12,155 nucleotides of DNA from Bordetella parapertussis (GCA_945870465.1 CAMBSS010000128.1:1-12155), one strand, 5' to 3'. Shown: positions 1 to 9,705, counted from the first letter of the stretch. A program made the numbers and translations. Notes: generated by a model not told the origin, from the letters alone.

Positions 1-158
1 CCGGCGACCGCATCCTGTTTGTCGGCAAAGACTCCGCGCGGCGCCTGCAACTGCGCTACCTCAACGAACCCGGCACCGTGGCCTGGGTGTGCTCCGGCCG
101 CGAACCACCGCGCGGCCTGGTATTCCGCTGGTGGCAAGAACACTCGCGCGCTGCCTGA
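1..158 (+). CDS. C-terminal fragment, probable TrkA/NAD-domain potassium channel or transport protein
   Basis: This is an open frame entering from the left edge (codons in frame from base 3) and ending at TGA 156-158. The visible 51 residues begin GDRILFVGKDSARR and end RWWQEHSRAA. A GD-x-ILF-x-G turn followed by a charged helix is typical of the end of TrkA-C (RCK) domains of potassium channel and transport proteins, which bind nucleotide or ions and gate the channel. That is a family-level resemblance recalled from similar proteins, not proof. No start or N-terminal domains can be seen. The next gene starts 18 bases later with no clear ribosome site, so the two could be co-transcribed. Alternative: any RCK/TrkA-C-containing regulator. 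The coding frame is credible because the codon pattern has strong third-position GC; the function is uncertain. Confidence 0.45.
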   Translation, partial: GDRILFVGKDSARRLQLRYLNEPGTVAWVCSGREPPRGLVFRWWQEHSRAA

Positions 159-176
159 TTCATTCCTCTCGCCTCC

Positions 177-551
177 ATGACCATCGACCTGATCGACTAC
201 GAGCACGGCATTTGCGCGCTCGACTCCGGCTTTTTTCGCAAACGCCTCGACGCGATCCACCCGATCATCGAAGACGGCCATGCCGCCATCGTTGATACCG
301 GCATCAATGCCTCCGTGCCGCTGGTGCAGGAAGCCTTGTCCACCAAGGGTGTGCGGCCCGAGGACGTCGATTTCATCATGCTCACGCACATCCACCTCGA
401 CCACGCCGGCGGCGCCAGCCAGCTTCTGCCCAACGCCAGGCTCACGGTGCACCCGCGCGGCGCGCGCCACCTGGCCGACCCGTCCAAGCTGTGGGCCGCG
501 ACGGTCGAGGTGTATGGGCTGGAAACGGCAGCCCGCAATTCACCAAGTTGA
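177..551 (+). pseudogene. MBL-fold metallo-hydrolase, 3'-truncated
   Basis: The 124-residue product opens as a metallo-beta-lactamase-fold hydrolase. It has a first beta-strand pair with IVDTG (residues 38-42) and the metal motif THIHLDHAGG (about residues 70-79), giving HxHxDH. The segment RLTVHPRGARHLADP (about 88-102) also fits the family. Members of this family that I know run to about 300 residues and need further histidine and aspartate ligands after this point. Here the similarity stops after the VYG near residue 115, and the frame closes with an unrelated ETAARNSPS tail. None of the three downstream forward frames continues the fold, so a simple frameshift does not explain it; a deletion or insertion junction near bases 515-535 is more likely. 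The product lacks half of the active site and is probably inactive. The ATG at 177 is chosen because the family N-terminus starts there. Confidence 0.75.
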
Positions 552-783
552 AACGGACTAGAAAGCCGTCTCGTCTACCCCGTAACGAAACTACTCCACC
601 GTGACTGAGCGGCAAGAGGCGAGGGTTTATAGCAAGGCCGATCTAGGCGACAATAGCGGCTTTCGTGCATTCGGTTCCAGACCATTGGCGCGGGGGTATC
701 AAAAGAAATAGCGGGTATCTTAGCGGGTATCAAGTCGGATTATCTGGATCTGTATCCATATAAAACAATGGGATAGACGCAAT
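552..783. other. Non-coding junction region upstream of trpG
   Basis: No convincing gene is seen in this 232-base stretch. All frames are broken by stops and the composition is visibly more AT-rich than the flanking genes. It holds short GGGTATC direct repeats (694-731, listed separately), an imperfect palindrome TGGAT-N4-ATCCA at 745-758, and a TATAAA at 759-764 that lacks a good -35 box. It lies between the broken hydrolase gene and trpG, where a trpE might have been expected. It reads as a recombination scar or the edge of a lost or gained segment (inference). I see no tRNA gene in it. Confidence 0.5.
694..732 (+). repeat. GGGTATC direct repeats, including a 12-bp tandem pair
   Basis: GGGTATC occurs at 694-700, 713-719 and 725-731, all on the + strand. 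The last two belong to a tandem duplication, TAGCGGGTATCT (709-720) followed by TAGCGGGTATCA (721-732), differing only in the last base. Clusters of similar GGGTATC words are, from memory, common just upstream of tyrosine-recombinase integrase genes of genomic islands. No integrase is present here. They could be leftover arm sites or attachment flanks, or simply a small tandem duplication. Confidence 0.6.
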
Positions 784-1356
784 ATGCTGCTGATGATCGA
801 CAATTACGATTCCTTCACCTACAACCTGGTGCAGTACTTCGGCGAGCTTGAGCAGGAGGTCGCTGTTTACCGCAACGACGAGATCACGCTTGAAGAAGTT
901 GCCGCGCTGAAACCGAGTCACGTCGTGATTTCTCCTGGCCCATGCACGCCGAACGAAGCGGGCATTTCGGTGCCGCTGATCAAAGAGTTCGCCGGCAAGG
1001 TACCGATACTCGGTGTCTGTCTCGGCCACCAGTCGATCGGCCAGGCTTTCGGCGGCAAGATCGTGCACGCGAAGCAGGTCATGCACGGCAAGACTTCCGC
1101 GATCCGGCACAAAGCCAACAGCGTGTTCCGCAACCTGCCGAATCCGCTGCAGGCGACGCGTTATCATTCGCTGGTCATCGAGCGTGCGAGCCTGCCGGAT
1201 TGCCTCGAAGTGACGGCGTGGACCGACGACGATGAAATCATGGGGATCAGGCACAAGACGCTGGCGGTCGAGGGCGTGCAGTTTCATCCGGAGGCCATCC
1301 TGACCGAGAGCGGCCACGCGCTGCTCGCCAATTTTTTGCAGGGGGGGAGAGCATGA
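784..1356 (+). CDS. trpG: Anthranilate synthase component II (glutamine amidotransferase)
   Basis: This 190-residue class I glutamine amidotransferase hydrolyses glutamine and passes ammonia to TrpE (or PabB) for anthranilate (or aminodeoxychorismate) synthesis. Seen directly: the N-terminus [19 protein letters not shown]; the oxyanion-region SPGPCTP near residues 50-56; the nucleophile elbow GVCLGHQ with Cys79; and GVQFHPEA with His168 and Glu170 completing the triad. Length is normal for a free-standing TrpG. The stop overlaps the trpD start as ATGA, indicating translational coupling. The start at 784 fits the family N-terminus; an internal ATG at 793 is an alternative, and the upstream GGGA (770-773) is only a weak ribosome site. 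Its usual partner trpE is not adjacent, so it could also serve as PabA; dual-function TrpG/PabA proteins are known. Confidence 0.97.
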   Translation: MLLMIDNYDSFTYNLVQYFGELEQEVAVYRNDEITLEEVAALKPSHVVISPGPCTPNEAGISVPLIKEFAGKVPILGVCLGHQSIGQAFGGKIVHAKQVMHGKTSAIRHKANSVFRNLPNPLQATRYHSLVIERASLPDCLEVTAWTDDDEIMGIRHKTLAVEGVQFHPEAILTESGHALLANFLQGGRA

Positions 1357-2375
1357 CGCCACAGGCAGCGCTGACGCGTATCATCGAGCACCGCGAAATC
1401 TTTCACGAGGAAATGCTGCTGCTGATGCGGCAGATCATGAGCGGCGAAGTGTCGCCGGTATTGATCGCCGCGATTGTCACCGGCCTGCGCGTGAAGAAGG
1501 AGACCGTCGGCGAAATCGCCGCCGCGGCGCAGGTAATGCGCGAATTCGCGACCAAGGTGCCGGTCGGCGGCGACGACAAACTGGTGGACACTTGCGGCAC
1601 CGGCGGCGATGCCGCGCACAGCTTCAATATTTCGACCGCGGCCGCGTTCGTCGCCGCGGCGGCAGGCGCGAAAGTCGCGAAGCACGGCGGGCGCTCGGTA
1701 TCGAGCAAGTCCGGCAGCGCCGACGTGCTGGAGGCGCTGGGCGCCAACATCAACCTTAAACCCGACGAAGTCGCGCGCTCGATCAATGAAACCGGCGTCG
1801 GCTTCATGTTCGCGCCCAATCATCACAGCGCGATGAAACACGCGGCGCCGGTGCGCAAGGAACTCGGCGTGCGCACTATCTTCAACATTCTGGGGCCGCT
1901 GACCAATCCGGCGGGCGCCAAGAATCAGGTGATGGGCGTGTTTCATCCCGATCTTGTCGGCATCCAGGCGCATGTGCTGCAGCGCCTCGGCAGCCAGCAC
2001 GTGATGGTGGTGCACGGGCTCGAAAGCCTCGACGAGATTTCCATCGCCGGCCCGACCATGATCGGCGAACTGAAAAATAACGAGGTGCGCGAGTTCCAGA
2101 TCAAGCCCGCGGATTTCGGACTCGATACCCATGAATCCGCCGCCATCAAGGTCGACAGCCCGGAGCAATCCAGGGCGATGCTGCTCGCCGCGCTCGACAA
2201 CAAGGCGGGGGCCGCTCGCGACATAGTCGCACTTAATGCCGGCGCCAGTATTTACGTGGCGGGGCTGGCCGATACGCATGCCGGCGGGGTGCGGATAGCG
2301 CTTGCCCTCATGGCGAGCGGCGCTGCGCGCAAAAAGCTCGACCAGTTCGTCGCGTTCACGCGCGCGCCACGCTAG
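1353..2375 (+). CDS. trpD: Anthranilate phosphoribosyltransferase
   Basis: TrpD transfers the phosphoribosyl group of PRPP to anthranilate, the second committed step to tryptophan, in the cytoplasm. The 340-residue product has the all-alpha N-terminal domain (to about residue 70) and then the nucleoside phosphorylase class III-like fold. Visible motifs are the PRPP-binding DTCGTGGD (79-86), [15 protein letters not shown] (110-124), [10 protein letters not shown] (178-187) and the Mg-binding LDE (226-228). In many TrpD proteins the motif reads HGNR, with Asn contacting anthranilate. Here it is HGGR, a variant I associate with betaproteobacteria, so it is probably lineage-typical rather than inactivating. 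The start overlaps the trpG stop by four bases (ATGA). The gene is followed after 13 bases by an FkbM-family methyltransferase rather than directly by trpC. Confidence 0.97.
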   Translation: MTPQAALTRIIEHREIFHEEMLLLMRQIMSGEVSPVLIAAIVTGLRVKKETVGEIAAAAQVMREFATKVPVGGDDKLVDTCGTGGDAAHSFNISTAAAFVAAAAGAKVAKHGGRSVSSKSGSADVLEALGANINLKPDEVARSINETGVGFMFAPNHHSAMKHAAPVRKELGVRTIFNILGPLTNPAGAKNQVMGVFHPDLVGIQAHVLQRLGSQHVMVVHGLESLDEISIAGPTMIGELKNNEVREFQIKPADFGLDTHESAAIKVDSPEQSRAMLLAALDNKAGAARDIVALNAGASIYVAGLADTHAGGVRIALALMASGAARKKLDQFVAFTRAPR

Positions 2376-2388
2376 CGGCAATCACACC

Positions 2389-3315
2389 ATGGCTGCAGCA
2401 ACCGAGTTTGAGCCCGAGACCAGCCGCGTGGAGCCCGGCCTGCTGGGGCCTTTGCTCAGGACCAATGGTTTCGATCTCGCTTTCAACATGCTCAACGTCG
2501 GCGCAGTGCCGCTGCCGGGCGCGGAGGAACCGTTCTGGCAGTTGCTCGATGTATTTCCCGCGTCGGGTTTGTCCGGTGTTGAGCTCGACCCGAAATTATG
2601 CGATGAGCTGAACAGCGAGGCGCATGCGCGCGTGCGCTACTATCCCGCCGCCATCGGCAAAACCGCGGAGAAGCGCCCGCTGTACGAAACCGCGCACCCG
2701 ATGTGCTCGTCGCTGTATCCCCCGGACGAGCGCTATGCGGACCTCTACGGCACGCTCGACGTCATGCGCCTGAAAACCACGAGCGAAATCACCACCGTCA
2801 GCCTCGATGAGTTCGCGCGCGCCAACGCGCTCGAACCGGTCGATTTCATCAAGATCGACGTGCAGGGCGCGGAGCTCGAGATATTCGAGGGCGGCGTCGA
2901 GGCGATGCGCAACGTGCTGTTCATCGTTTGCGAAGTCGAGTTCGTGCCGCTTTATCGCGGCCAGCCGCTGTTCGGCGACATCGACGCCTGCCTGCGCAAG
3001 CGCGGCATGATGCTGCAGAAATTCCTCGGCATGGCCGGCCGCGTGATGAAGCCGCTGACCAGGCAGGGCAGCCCCGAGTTTCCTGCGCAATTCATGTGGA
3101 CCGACGCCGTGTTCGTGCGCGATCTGCTCGATCTCGCGCCGCTCGCCGACGAGCAGTTGCTCAAGCTCGCGGTGCTGCTCGATATCTACGACAGCAAGGA
3201 TGCCGCGTTGCACGTGCTGCGGCGTTACGATGCCGCGCAGGGCGATGATCTCGGCGACATTTACCTGAACCAGCTGACCGCGCGCGGGCCGTGGGGCCGC
3301 TCGGGCGAGGCCTGA
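2389..3315 (+). CDS. FkbM-family SAM-dependent methyltransferase
   Basis: The 308-residue product carries the FkbM signature [19 protein letters not shown] at about 151-169, followed by [10 protein letters not shown] and the PLYRGQPLF segment (to about 195). [12 protein letters not shown] at about 64-75 occupies the position of the EP-x-P acidic-loop motif. Members use SAM, mostly for O-methylation of sugars, lipids or natural products; the substrate here cannot be told. The usual DVGANxG SAM motif is replaced by [10 protein letters not shown] (35-44). The C-terminal 100 residues extend past the methyltransferase core and include a leucine-rich helical stretch (about 245-285). The frame is open further upstream to 2302 inside trpD, but the ATG at 2389, beyond the trpD stop, is the sensible start; it has no strong ribosome site. 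It sits between trpD and trpC with gaps of 13 and 4 bases, so it is surely co-transcribed with them. Confidence 0.85.
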   Translation: MAAATEFEPETSRVEPGLLGPLLRTNGFDLAFNMLNVGAVPLPGAEEPFWQLLDVFPASGLSGVELDPKLCDELNSEAHARVRYYPAAIGKTAEKRPLYETAHPMCSSLYPPDERYADLYGTLDVMRLKTTSEITTVSLDEFARANALEPVDFIKIDVQGAELEIFEGGVEAMRNVLFIVCEVEFVPLYRGQPLFGDIDACLRKRGMMLQKFLGMAGRVMKPLTRQGSPEFPAQFMWTDAVFVRDLLDLAPLADEQLLKLAVLLDIYDSKDAALHVLRRYDAAQGDDLGDIYLNQLTARGPWGRSGEA

Positions 3316-3319
3316 AATC

Positions 3320-4114
3320 ATGCCGGACATTCTGCAACGCATAGTCGCGGTCAAGGCGCGGGAAATCGCCGCCGCGAAAATTGCACGCCCGCTGCCGGCG
3401 CTGCGCGCTGCCGCAGTTGCTGCTGCCGCGCCGCGCGATTTCACCGCCGCGCTGCGCGCGAAGGTGGCGGCCGGCGCGCCGGCCGTGATCGCCGAAATCA
3501 AGAAGGCCAGCCCGAGTCGTGGCGTGCTGCGCGAGAACTTCGATCCGGCCGCGATCGCGGCCAGCTACGCCCAGCATGGCGCCGCTTGCCTGTCGGTGCT
3601 CACCGACGAGCAGTTTTTCCAGGGCAGCGCGGACTACCTGAAGCAGGCGCGCGCCGCGTGCGAACTGCCGGTGTTGCGCAAGGATTTCATGCTCGAGCCT
3701 TACCAGGTCCATGAGGCGCGCGCGATGGGCGCCGACTGCATACTGCTGATCGTCGCCATACTGAAGATCAACCGCATGCGCGAACTCGAAGCGGCCGCGA
3801 CCGACCTCGGCATGTCGGTGCTGGTCGAAGTGCACGATGCAGACGAACTCGAGCGCGCTCTGCTGCTCGAAACGCCGTTGATCGGCATCAACAACCGCAA
3901 TCTGCGCACGTTTGAAACGCGGCTGGAGGTCACACTGGGGCTGCTCGAAAAAATTCCCGCCGGCCGCGTCGTCGTCACGGAAAGCGGCATACTCCAGCCA
4001 TCTCACGTAAGTTTGATGCGCGAGAACAAGATCGACTGCTTTCTGGTCGGCGAAGCATTCATGCGCGCGGAAGATCCCGGCGTCGAACTCGCGCGCCTCT
4101 TCGGCACAACGTGA
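3320..4114 (+). CDS. trpC: Indole-3-glycerol phosphate synthase
   Basis: TrpC closes the ring of 1-(2-carboxyphenylamino)-deoxyribulose phosphate to indole-3-glycerol phosphate, a cytoplasmic (beta/alpha)8-barrel reaction. The product is 264 residues and monofunctional, with no TrpF domain fused. Catalytic landmarks are all present: [12 protein letters not shown] (57-68, Glu59 and Lys61), VLRKDFM (118-124, Lys121), VLVEVHD (167-173, Glu170), [10 protein letters not shown] (189-198, Asn191) and TESGI (220-224, Glu221 and Ser222). The N-terminal 40 residues are alanine-rich but align with the family's substrate-capping helices. It starts four bases after the FkbM-type gene; the upstream GCGAGG stretch can serve as ribosome site. 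coq7 follows after 12 bases, so the operon appears to continue. Confidence 0.97.
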   Translation: MPDILQRIVAVKAREIAAAKIARPLPALRAAAVAAAAPRDFTAALRAKVAAGAPAVIAEIKKASPSRGVLRENFDPAAIAASYAQHGAACLSVLTDEQFFQGSADYLKQARAACELPVLRKDFMLEPYQVHEARAMGADCILLIVAILKINRMRELEAAATDLGMSVLVEVHDADELERALLLETPLIGINNRNLRTFETRLEVTLGLLEKIPAGRVVVTESGILQPSHVSLMRENKIDCFLVGEAFMRAEDPGVELARLFGTT

Positions 4115-4126
4115 TATAAACATTTC

Positions 4127-4753
4127 ATGCTTGACCTCGACCGCTTCATCACTGTTTTCGACAACGGACTGCGCACGCTGCTCGCTCCCGCGCACAGCGC
4201 GCGGCCGGTGCCGGGCGACGCCGTTGCCGAAGCGGCTATGAGCGGGCCCGAGCGGGAGCTTGCCGGCGCGCTGATGCGCGTCAATCACACTGGCGAAATC
4301 TGCGCGCAGGCGCTCTACCAGGGACAAGCGCTGACCGCACGCGATGAACAAGCGCGCGCCGTGCTGGAACAGGCCGCCGCCGAAGAAGCCGATCACCTGG
4401 CGTGGACTGCGCAACGCATAACCGAGCTTGGCGGACGCGCGAGTTTCCTCAATCCGCTGTGGTACGCGGGTTCGTTCGCGCTCGGCGCCGCAGCCGGCTT
4501 GTTGGGCGACAAGTGGAACCTCGGGTTTCTCGCCGAAACCGAACGCCAGGTCGAAGGCCATCTCGCCGGACATCTCGACCGGTTGCCGGCGCAGGATGAA
4601 AAAAGCCGCGCGATAGTCGGCGCGATGAAAGACGACGAAGCGCGCCACGCAAATACCGCCGTCGATCACGGCGCCGCCGAACTGCCCGAGCCGGTCAGGC
4701 AGGCGATGAAACTAGGCTCGCGCGTGATGACGCGCACCGCGTTCTGGGTCTGA
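4127..4753 (+). CDS. coq7: 3-demethoxyubiquinol 3-hydroxylase (Coq7 type di-iron monooxygenase)
   Basis: Coq7 hydroxylates the C6 position of the demethoxyubiquinol ring in ubiquinone biosynthesis and substitutes for UbiF in many proteobacteria. The 208-residue ferritin-like four-helix protein shows the expected iron ligands: NHTGEICAQ (Glu57), AEEADHLAW (Glu87, His90), [10 protein letters not shown] (Glu139) and KDDEARHA (Glu171, His174). A hydrophobic segment [17 protein letters not shown] (111-127) is the membrane-interacting part of the family. Length and ligand spacing match betaproteobacterial Coq7. The gene lies 12 bases after trpC and ends just before a strong promoter-like sequence, so it is probably the last gene of the trpG-coq7 transcript. 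I see no dedicated terminator right after it. Confidence 0.95.
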   Translation: MLDLDRFITVFDNGLRTLLAPAHSARPVPGDAVAEAAMSGPERELAGALMRVNHTGEICAQALYQGQALTARDEQARAVLEQAAAEEADHLAWTAQRITELGGRASFLNPLWYAGSFALGAAAGLLGDKWNLGFLAETERQVEGHLAGHLDRLPAQDEKSRAIVGAMKDDEARHANTAVDHGAAELPEPVRQAMKLGSRVMTRTAFWV

Positions 4754-4767
4754 GCGCCCCGCACGCA

Positions 4768-4796
4768 TTGACAATTTCGCGCTCTGCGCGTAACCT
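4768..4796 (+). promoter_or_regulatory. Candidate sigma70 promoter for metH
   Basis: A perfect TTGACA (4768-4773) is followed after exactly 17 bases by TAACCT (4791-4796), which keeps the important first T, A and last T of the -10 consensus. Transcription would start near 4802-4806, about a dozen bases before the left end of the inverted-repeat element and about 400 bases before metH. It is the best promoter-like match I found in the intergenic region. The call rests on sequence only. Confidence 0.45.
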
Positions 4797-4816
4797 ATTG
4801 TTCCTGCGCAGATTTG

Positions 4817-4837
4817 GAGCGCCTAACACCATAAAAC
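4817..4837 (+). repeat. Left terminal inverted repeat of the MITE-like element
   Basis: The repeat begins GAGCGCCTAAC and ends CATAAAAC; it is the exact reverse complement of 5062-5082. It contains GCCTAAC (4821-4827), matching the integron attC heptamer RYYYAAC. TTTG (4813-4816) directly precedes it. Confidence 0.85.
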
Positions 4838-4846
4838 ACGTGTGCG

Positions 4847-4943
4847 TTGCTGCCAGAATTGGTGATGGCAAGGCGCCCGGTGAAGCGAATACTCTATGTA
4901 TTCGCAAGACGAGCAACGAAGCTAGCGCCGATTCTGGCTGCAA
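4847..4943. repeat. Internal hairpin arm A of the element
   Basis: TTGCTGCCAGAAT (4847-4859) pairs with ATTCTGGCTGCAA (4931-4943) over 13 bp with one mismatch. Further in, GGCGC (4872-4876) can pair with GCGCC (4925-4929). The tip is a perfect 8-bp stem, GCGAATAC (4885-4892) with GTATTCGC (4898-4905), closing a 5-base loop. Confidence 0.7.
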
Positions 4944-4951
4944 CCCTTCGG

Positions 4952-5052
4952 GCTGGCACGAGTTTTGGCCCATGGCGTTGTCGAAAAGCCCCTTGCTTAG
5001 AATGACTAAGCCGCGGGACTTTCTTCTAGCCCTGAGCCAAAATCGTGACAGC
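4952..5052. repeat. Internal hairpin arm B of the element
   Basis: Bases 4952-4969 (ending GAGTTTTGGC) pair with 5036-5052 (starting GCCAAAATCG) with one mismatch and one bulged G at 4962. AAAG plus CCC (4985-4991) can pair with GGG plus CTTT (5015-5022). The tip GCTTAG (4995-5000) pairs with CTAAGC (5006-5011) around a 5-base loop. A small C(TTCG)G tetraloop-type hairpin (4945-4952) lies between arms A and B. Confidence 0.7.
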
Positions 5053-5061
5053 GCATCACGC

Positions 5062-5082
5062 GTTTTATGGTGTTAGGCGCTC
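5062..5082 (-). repeat. Right terminal inverted repeat of the MITE-like element
   Basis: On the + strand it begins GTTTTATGG and ends TTAGGCGCTC, pairing base for base with 4817-4837. It contains GTTAGGC (5072-5078), matching the attC core heptamer GTTRRRY. TTTG (5083-5086) directly follows it. Confidence 0.85.
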
Positions 5083-5088
5083 TTTGCT

Positions 5089-5188
5089 TGCGGGCGCCGC
5101 CGCTGAAGTGACGTCATTTCCGGCCGGGCGTAAAAACAAATCCTGCTAAGCGGCGTGACCCGATTGGCGCCCGCAGATCGGGTTTTTT
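5089..5188 (+). promoter_or_regulatory. Structured metH leader, possible attenuator or riboswitch-like element
   Basis: TGCGGGCGCC (5089-5098) is perfectly complementary to GGCGCCCGCA (5166-5175). Nested inside, CGCCGCT (5098-5104) pairs with AGCGGCG (5149-5155). The interior contains the palindromes TGACGTCA (5109-5116) and CCGGCCGG (5120-5127). The 3' strand of the outer helix is the loop of the downstream terminator hairpin, so the long-range helix and the terminator are likely to compete. Such an arrangement before metH suggests transcription attenuation. It does not match the SAH, SAM-II or cobalamin riboswitch consensus as I remember them. The function is inference. Confidence 0.4.
5159..5188 (+). 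terminator. Intrinsic terminator immediately before metH
   Basis: CCCGAT (5159-5164) pairs with ATCGGG (5177-5182) across a 12-base loop and is followed by TTTTTT (5183-5188) and a further T-rich stretch ATTTTTA. An outer A-T pair (5158 with 5183) can extend it. Its T-run ends only 15 bases before the metH ATG, too close for an independent metH promoter downstream. Either metH is made by readthrough and regulated here, or the hairpin is a weak end for upstream transcripts. Confidence 0.65.
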
Positions 5189-5203
5189 ATTTTTAGTGTC
5201 GAT

Positions 5204-8941
<3,738 letters not shown>

Positions 8942-8952
8942 ATTACGACGCC

Positions 8953-9705
8953 ATGTTCACCGCCGCCGAGGTCGGACAATTCAAACGCGACGGCTACATC
9001 GTCGCGCGCGCGTTGGCCGCGCCCGGCGACTGTGGCGCCATCAGGGCGATTGCGCAGCGCGATCTGGCGGCGGCAACCGCGCCCGTCGAGTACGAAACTG
9101 ATACGAAGTATCCGGGTGCGCCGGCCTCACTCGACGCGCCGGGCGGCCGCACCGTGCGCAGGCTGTTGCAAGCGTGCGCGCGCGATGCCTCGATCAGGCG
9201 CTGGGCGACCCAGCCTGCAATCGCGGGGCGCCTGCAGCAACTGATCGGCCCGCAGGTCGAGCTCTCGCAGACGCACCACAACTGCGTGATGACGAAAAAC
9301 CCGAGCCACAGCAGCGTCACGAACTGGCACCAGGACATACGTTACTGGTCGTTCACGCGGCCCGAGCTGGTTTCGGTGTGGCTCGCACTCGGGCGCGAAT
9401 ACGTCGAGAACGGCTGCCTGCTGGTGCTGCCGGGTTCGCACAGCATGGATTTCGGTCCGCAACAACTGGACGAGGCATCGTTCCTGCGCCCCGACGTCGA
9501 AGCCAACAAGCCGTTGATCCGCACGCAGCGCCGCGTCGAACTCGATGCGGGCGACGTGCTGTTCTTTCACTGCCGGACTTTGCACGCGGCGGGGCACAAC
9601 CAGACCGCAGACACCAAGTTTTCACTGGTATTCACGTACCGCGCCGCCGACAACCTGCCGCGCGCCGGCACCCGTTCCGCCTCGCTGCCCGACATACCGT
9701 TGTAG
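8953..9705 (+). CDS. Phytanoyl-CoA dioxygenase (PhyH) family protein
   Basis: This 250-residue protein belongs to the Fe(II)/2-oxoglutarate-dependent PhyH-type oxygenases. The facial triad is visible as NWHQD (His126, Asp128) and LHAAGHN (His211), with typical surrounding motifs ENGCLLVLPGSH (152-163) and ELDAGDVLFFHCRTLH (196-211). In PhyH-type enzymes a 2-oxoglutarate-binding Arg usually lies 11 residues after the distal His; here that position is Lys222, a conservative change. The N-terminal QFKRDGYIVAR (9-19) is the usual family opening. The gene starts 11 bases after the metH stop and is probably co-transcribed with it. Substrate is unknown: family members hydroxylate fatty acyl groups, amino acids, ectoine or secondary metabolites. 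Nothing ties it to methionine synthesis beyond position. Confidence 0.85.
   Translation: MFTAAEVGQFKRDGYIVARALAAPGDCGAIRAIAQRDLAAATAPVEYETDTKYPGAPASLDAPGGRTVRRLLQACARDASIRRWATQPAIAGRLQQLIGPQVELSQTHHNCVMTKNPSHSSVTNWHQDIRYWSFTRPELVSVWLALGREYVENGCLLVLPGSHSMDFGPQQLDEASFLRPDVEANKPLIRTQRRVELDAGDVLFFHCRTLHAAGHNQTADTKFSLVFTYRAADNLPRAGTRSASLPDIPL

Larger units (their letters stand above)
4817..5082. mobile_element. MITE-like 266-bp non-coding inverted-repeat element
   Basis: The element is bounded by 21-bp perfect terminal inverted repeats (4817-4837 and 5062-5082). The pairing continues imperfectly to about 4846/5052 with one mismatch and one bulge. TTFG-type ambiguity is absent: the tetranucleotide TTTG lies immediately outside both ends (4813-4816 and 5083-5086), a candidate 4-bp target duplication. 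The interior holds two further long hairpin arms, 4847-4943 and 4952-5052, so the whole element can fold as a three-way junction. It encodes no transposase; a 102-codon frame across it shows no protein-like features. Size, terminal repeats and duplication fit a miniature inverted-repeat transposable element needing a transposase elsewhere. Alternatives are an attC-related structure (GCCTAAC and GTTAGGC lie in the repeats) or a native structured RNA leader. Confidence 0.65.

Noticed and set aside
600..700. A tRNA gene or tRNA 3' fragment serving as an island attachment site
   Set aside because: GGTTCCAGACC slightly resembles a T-arm, but no acceptor stem, anticodon arm or cloverleaf can be formed.
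745..764. Operator-like palindrome TGGAT-N4-ATCCA and TATAAA upstream of trpG
   Set aside because: The palindrome is short and no acceptable -35 box is placed for the TATAAA, so a trpG promoter or operator cannot be supported.
517..783. A frameshift, rather than a truncation, in the MBL-fold gene
   Set aside because: None of the forward frames after base 520 continues the metallo-hydrolase fold, and all are soon interrupted by stops.
1680..1700. TrpD HGGR in place of HGNR as an inactivating change
   Set aside because: I recall the same [14 protein letters not shown] wording in betaproteobacterial TrpD proteins, so it is probably lineage-typical.
2302..2388. N-terminal extension of the FkbM-type protein into trpD
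   Set aside because: The first 29 codons overlap the conserved 3' end of trpD in another frame and are Arg/Ser-rich. The ATG at 2389 gives a family-like product.
3161..4669. Long minus-strand frame across the FkbM-type gene, trpC and coq7
   Set aside because: It spans three clear + strand genes and shows only arginine- and histidine-rich low-information sequence, as expected for an antisense shadow.
4768..5076. A 102-codon + strand frame in the coq7-metH intergenic region
   Set aside because: It runs through the terminal repeats and hairpin arms of the element, has no recognisable motifs and no ribosome site, so it is more likely chance.
5083..5203. Known SAH, SAM-II or cobalamin riboswitch before metH
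   Set aside because: The conserved core words I remember for these classes are absent. An Infernal/Rfam scan would settle this.
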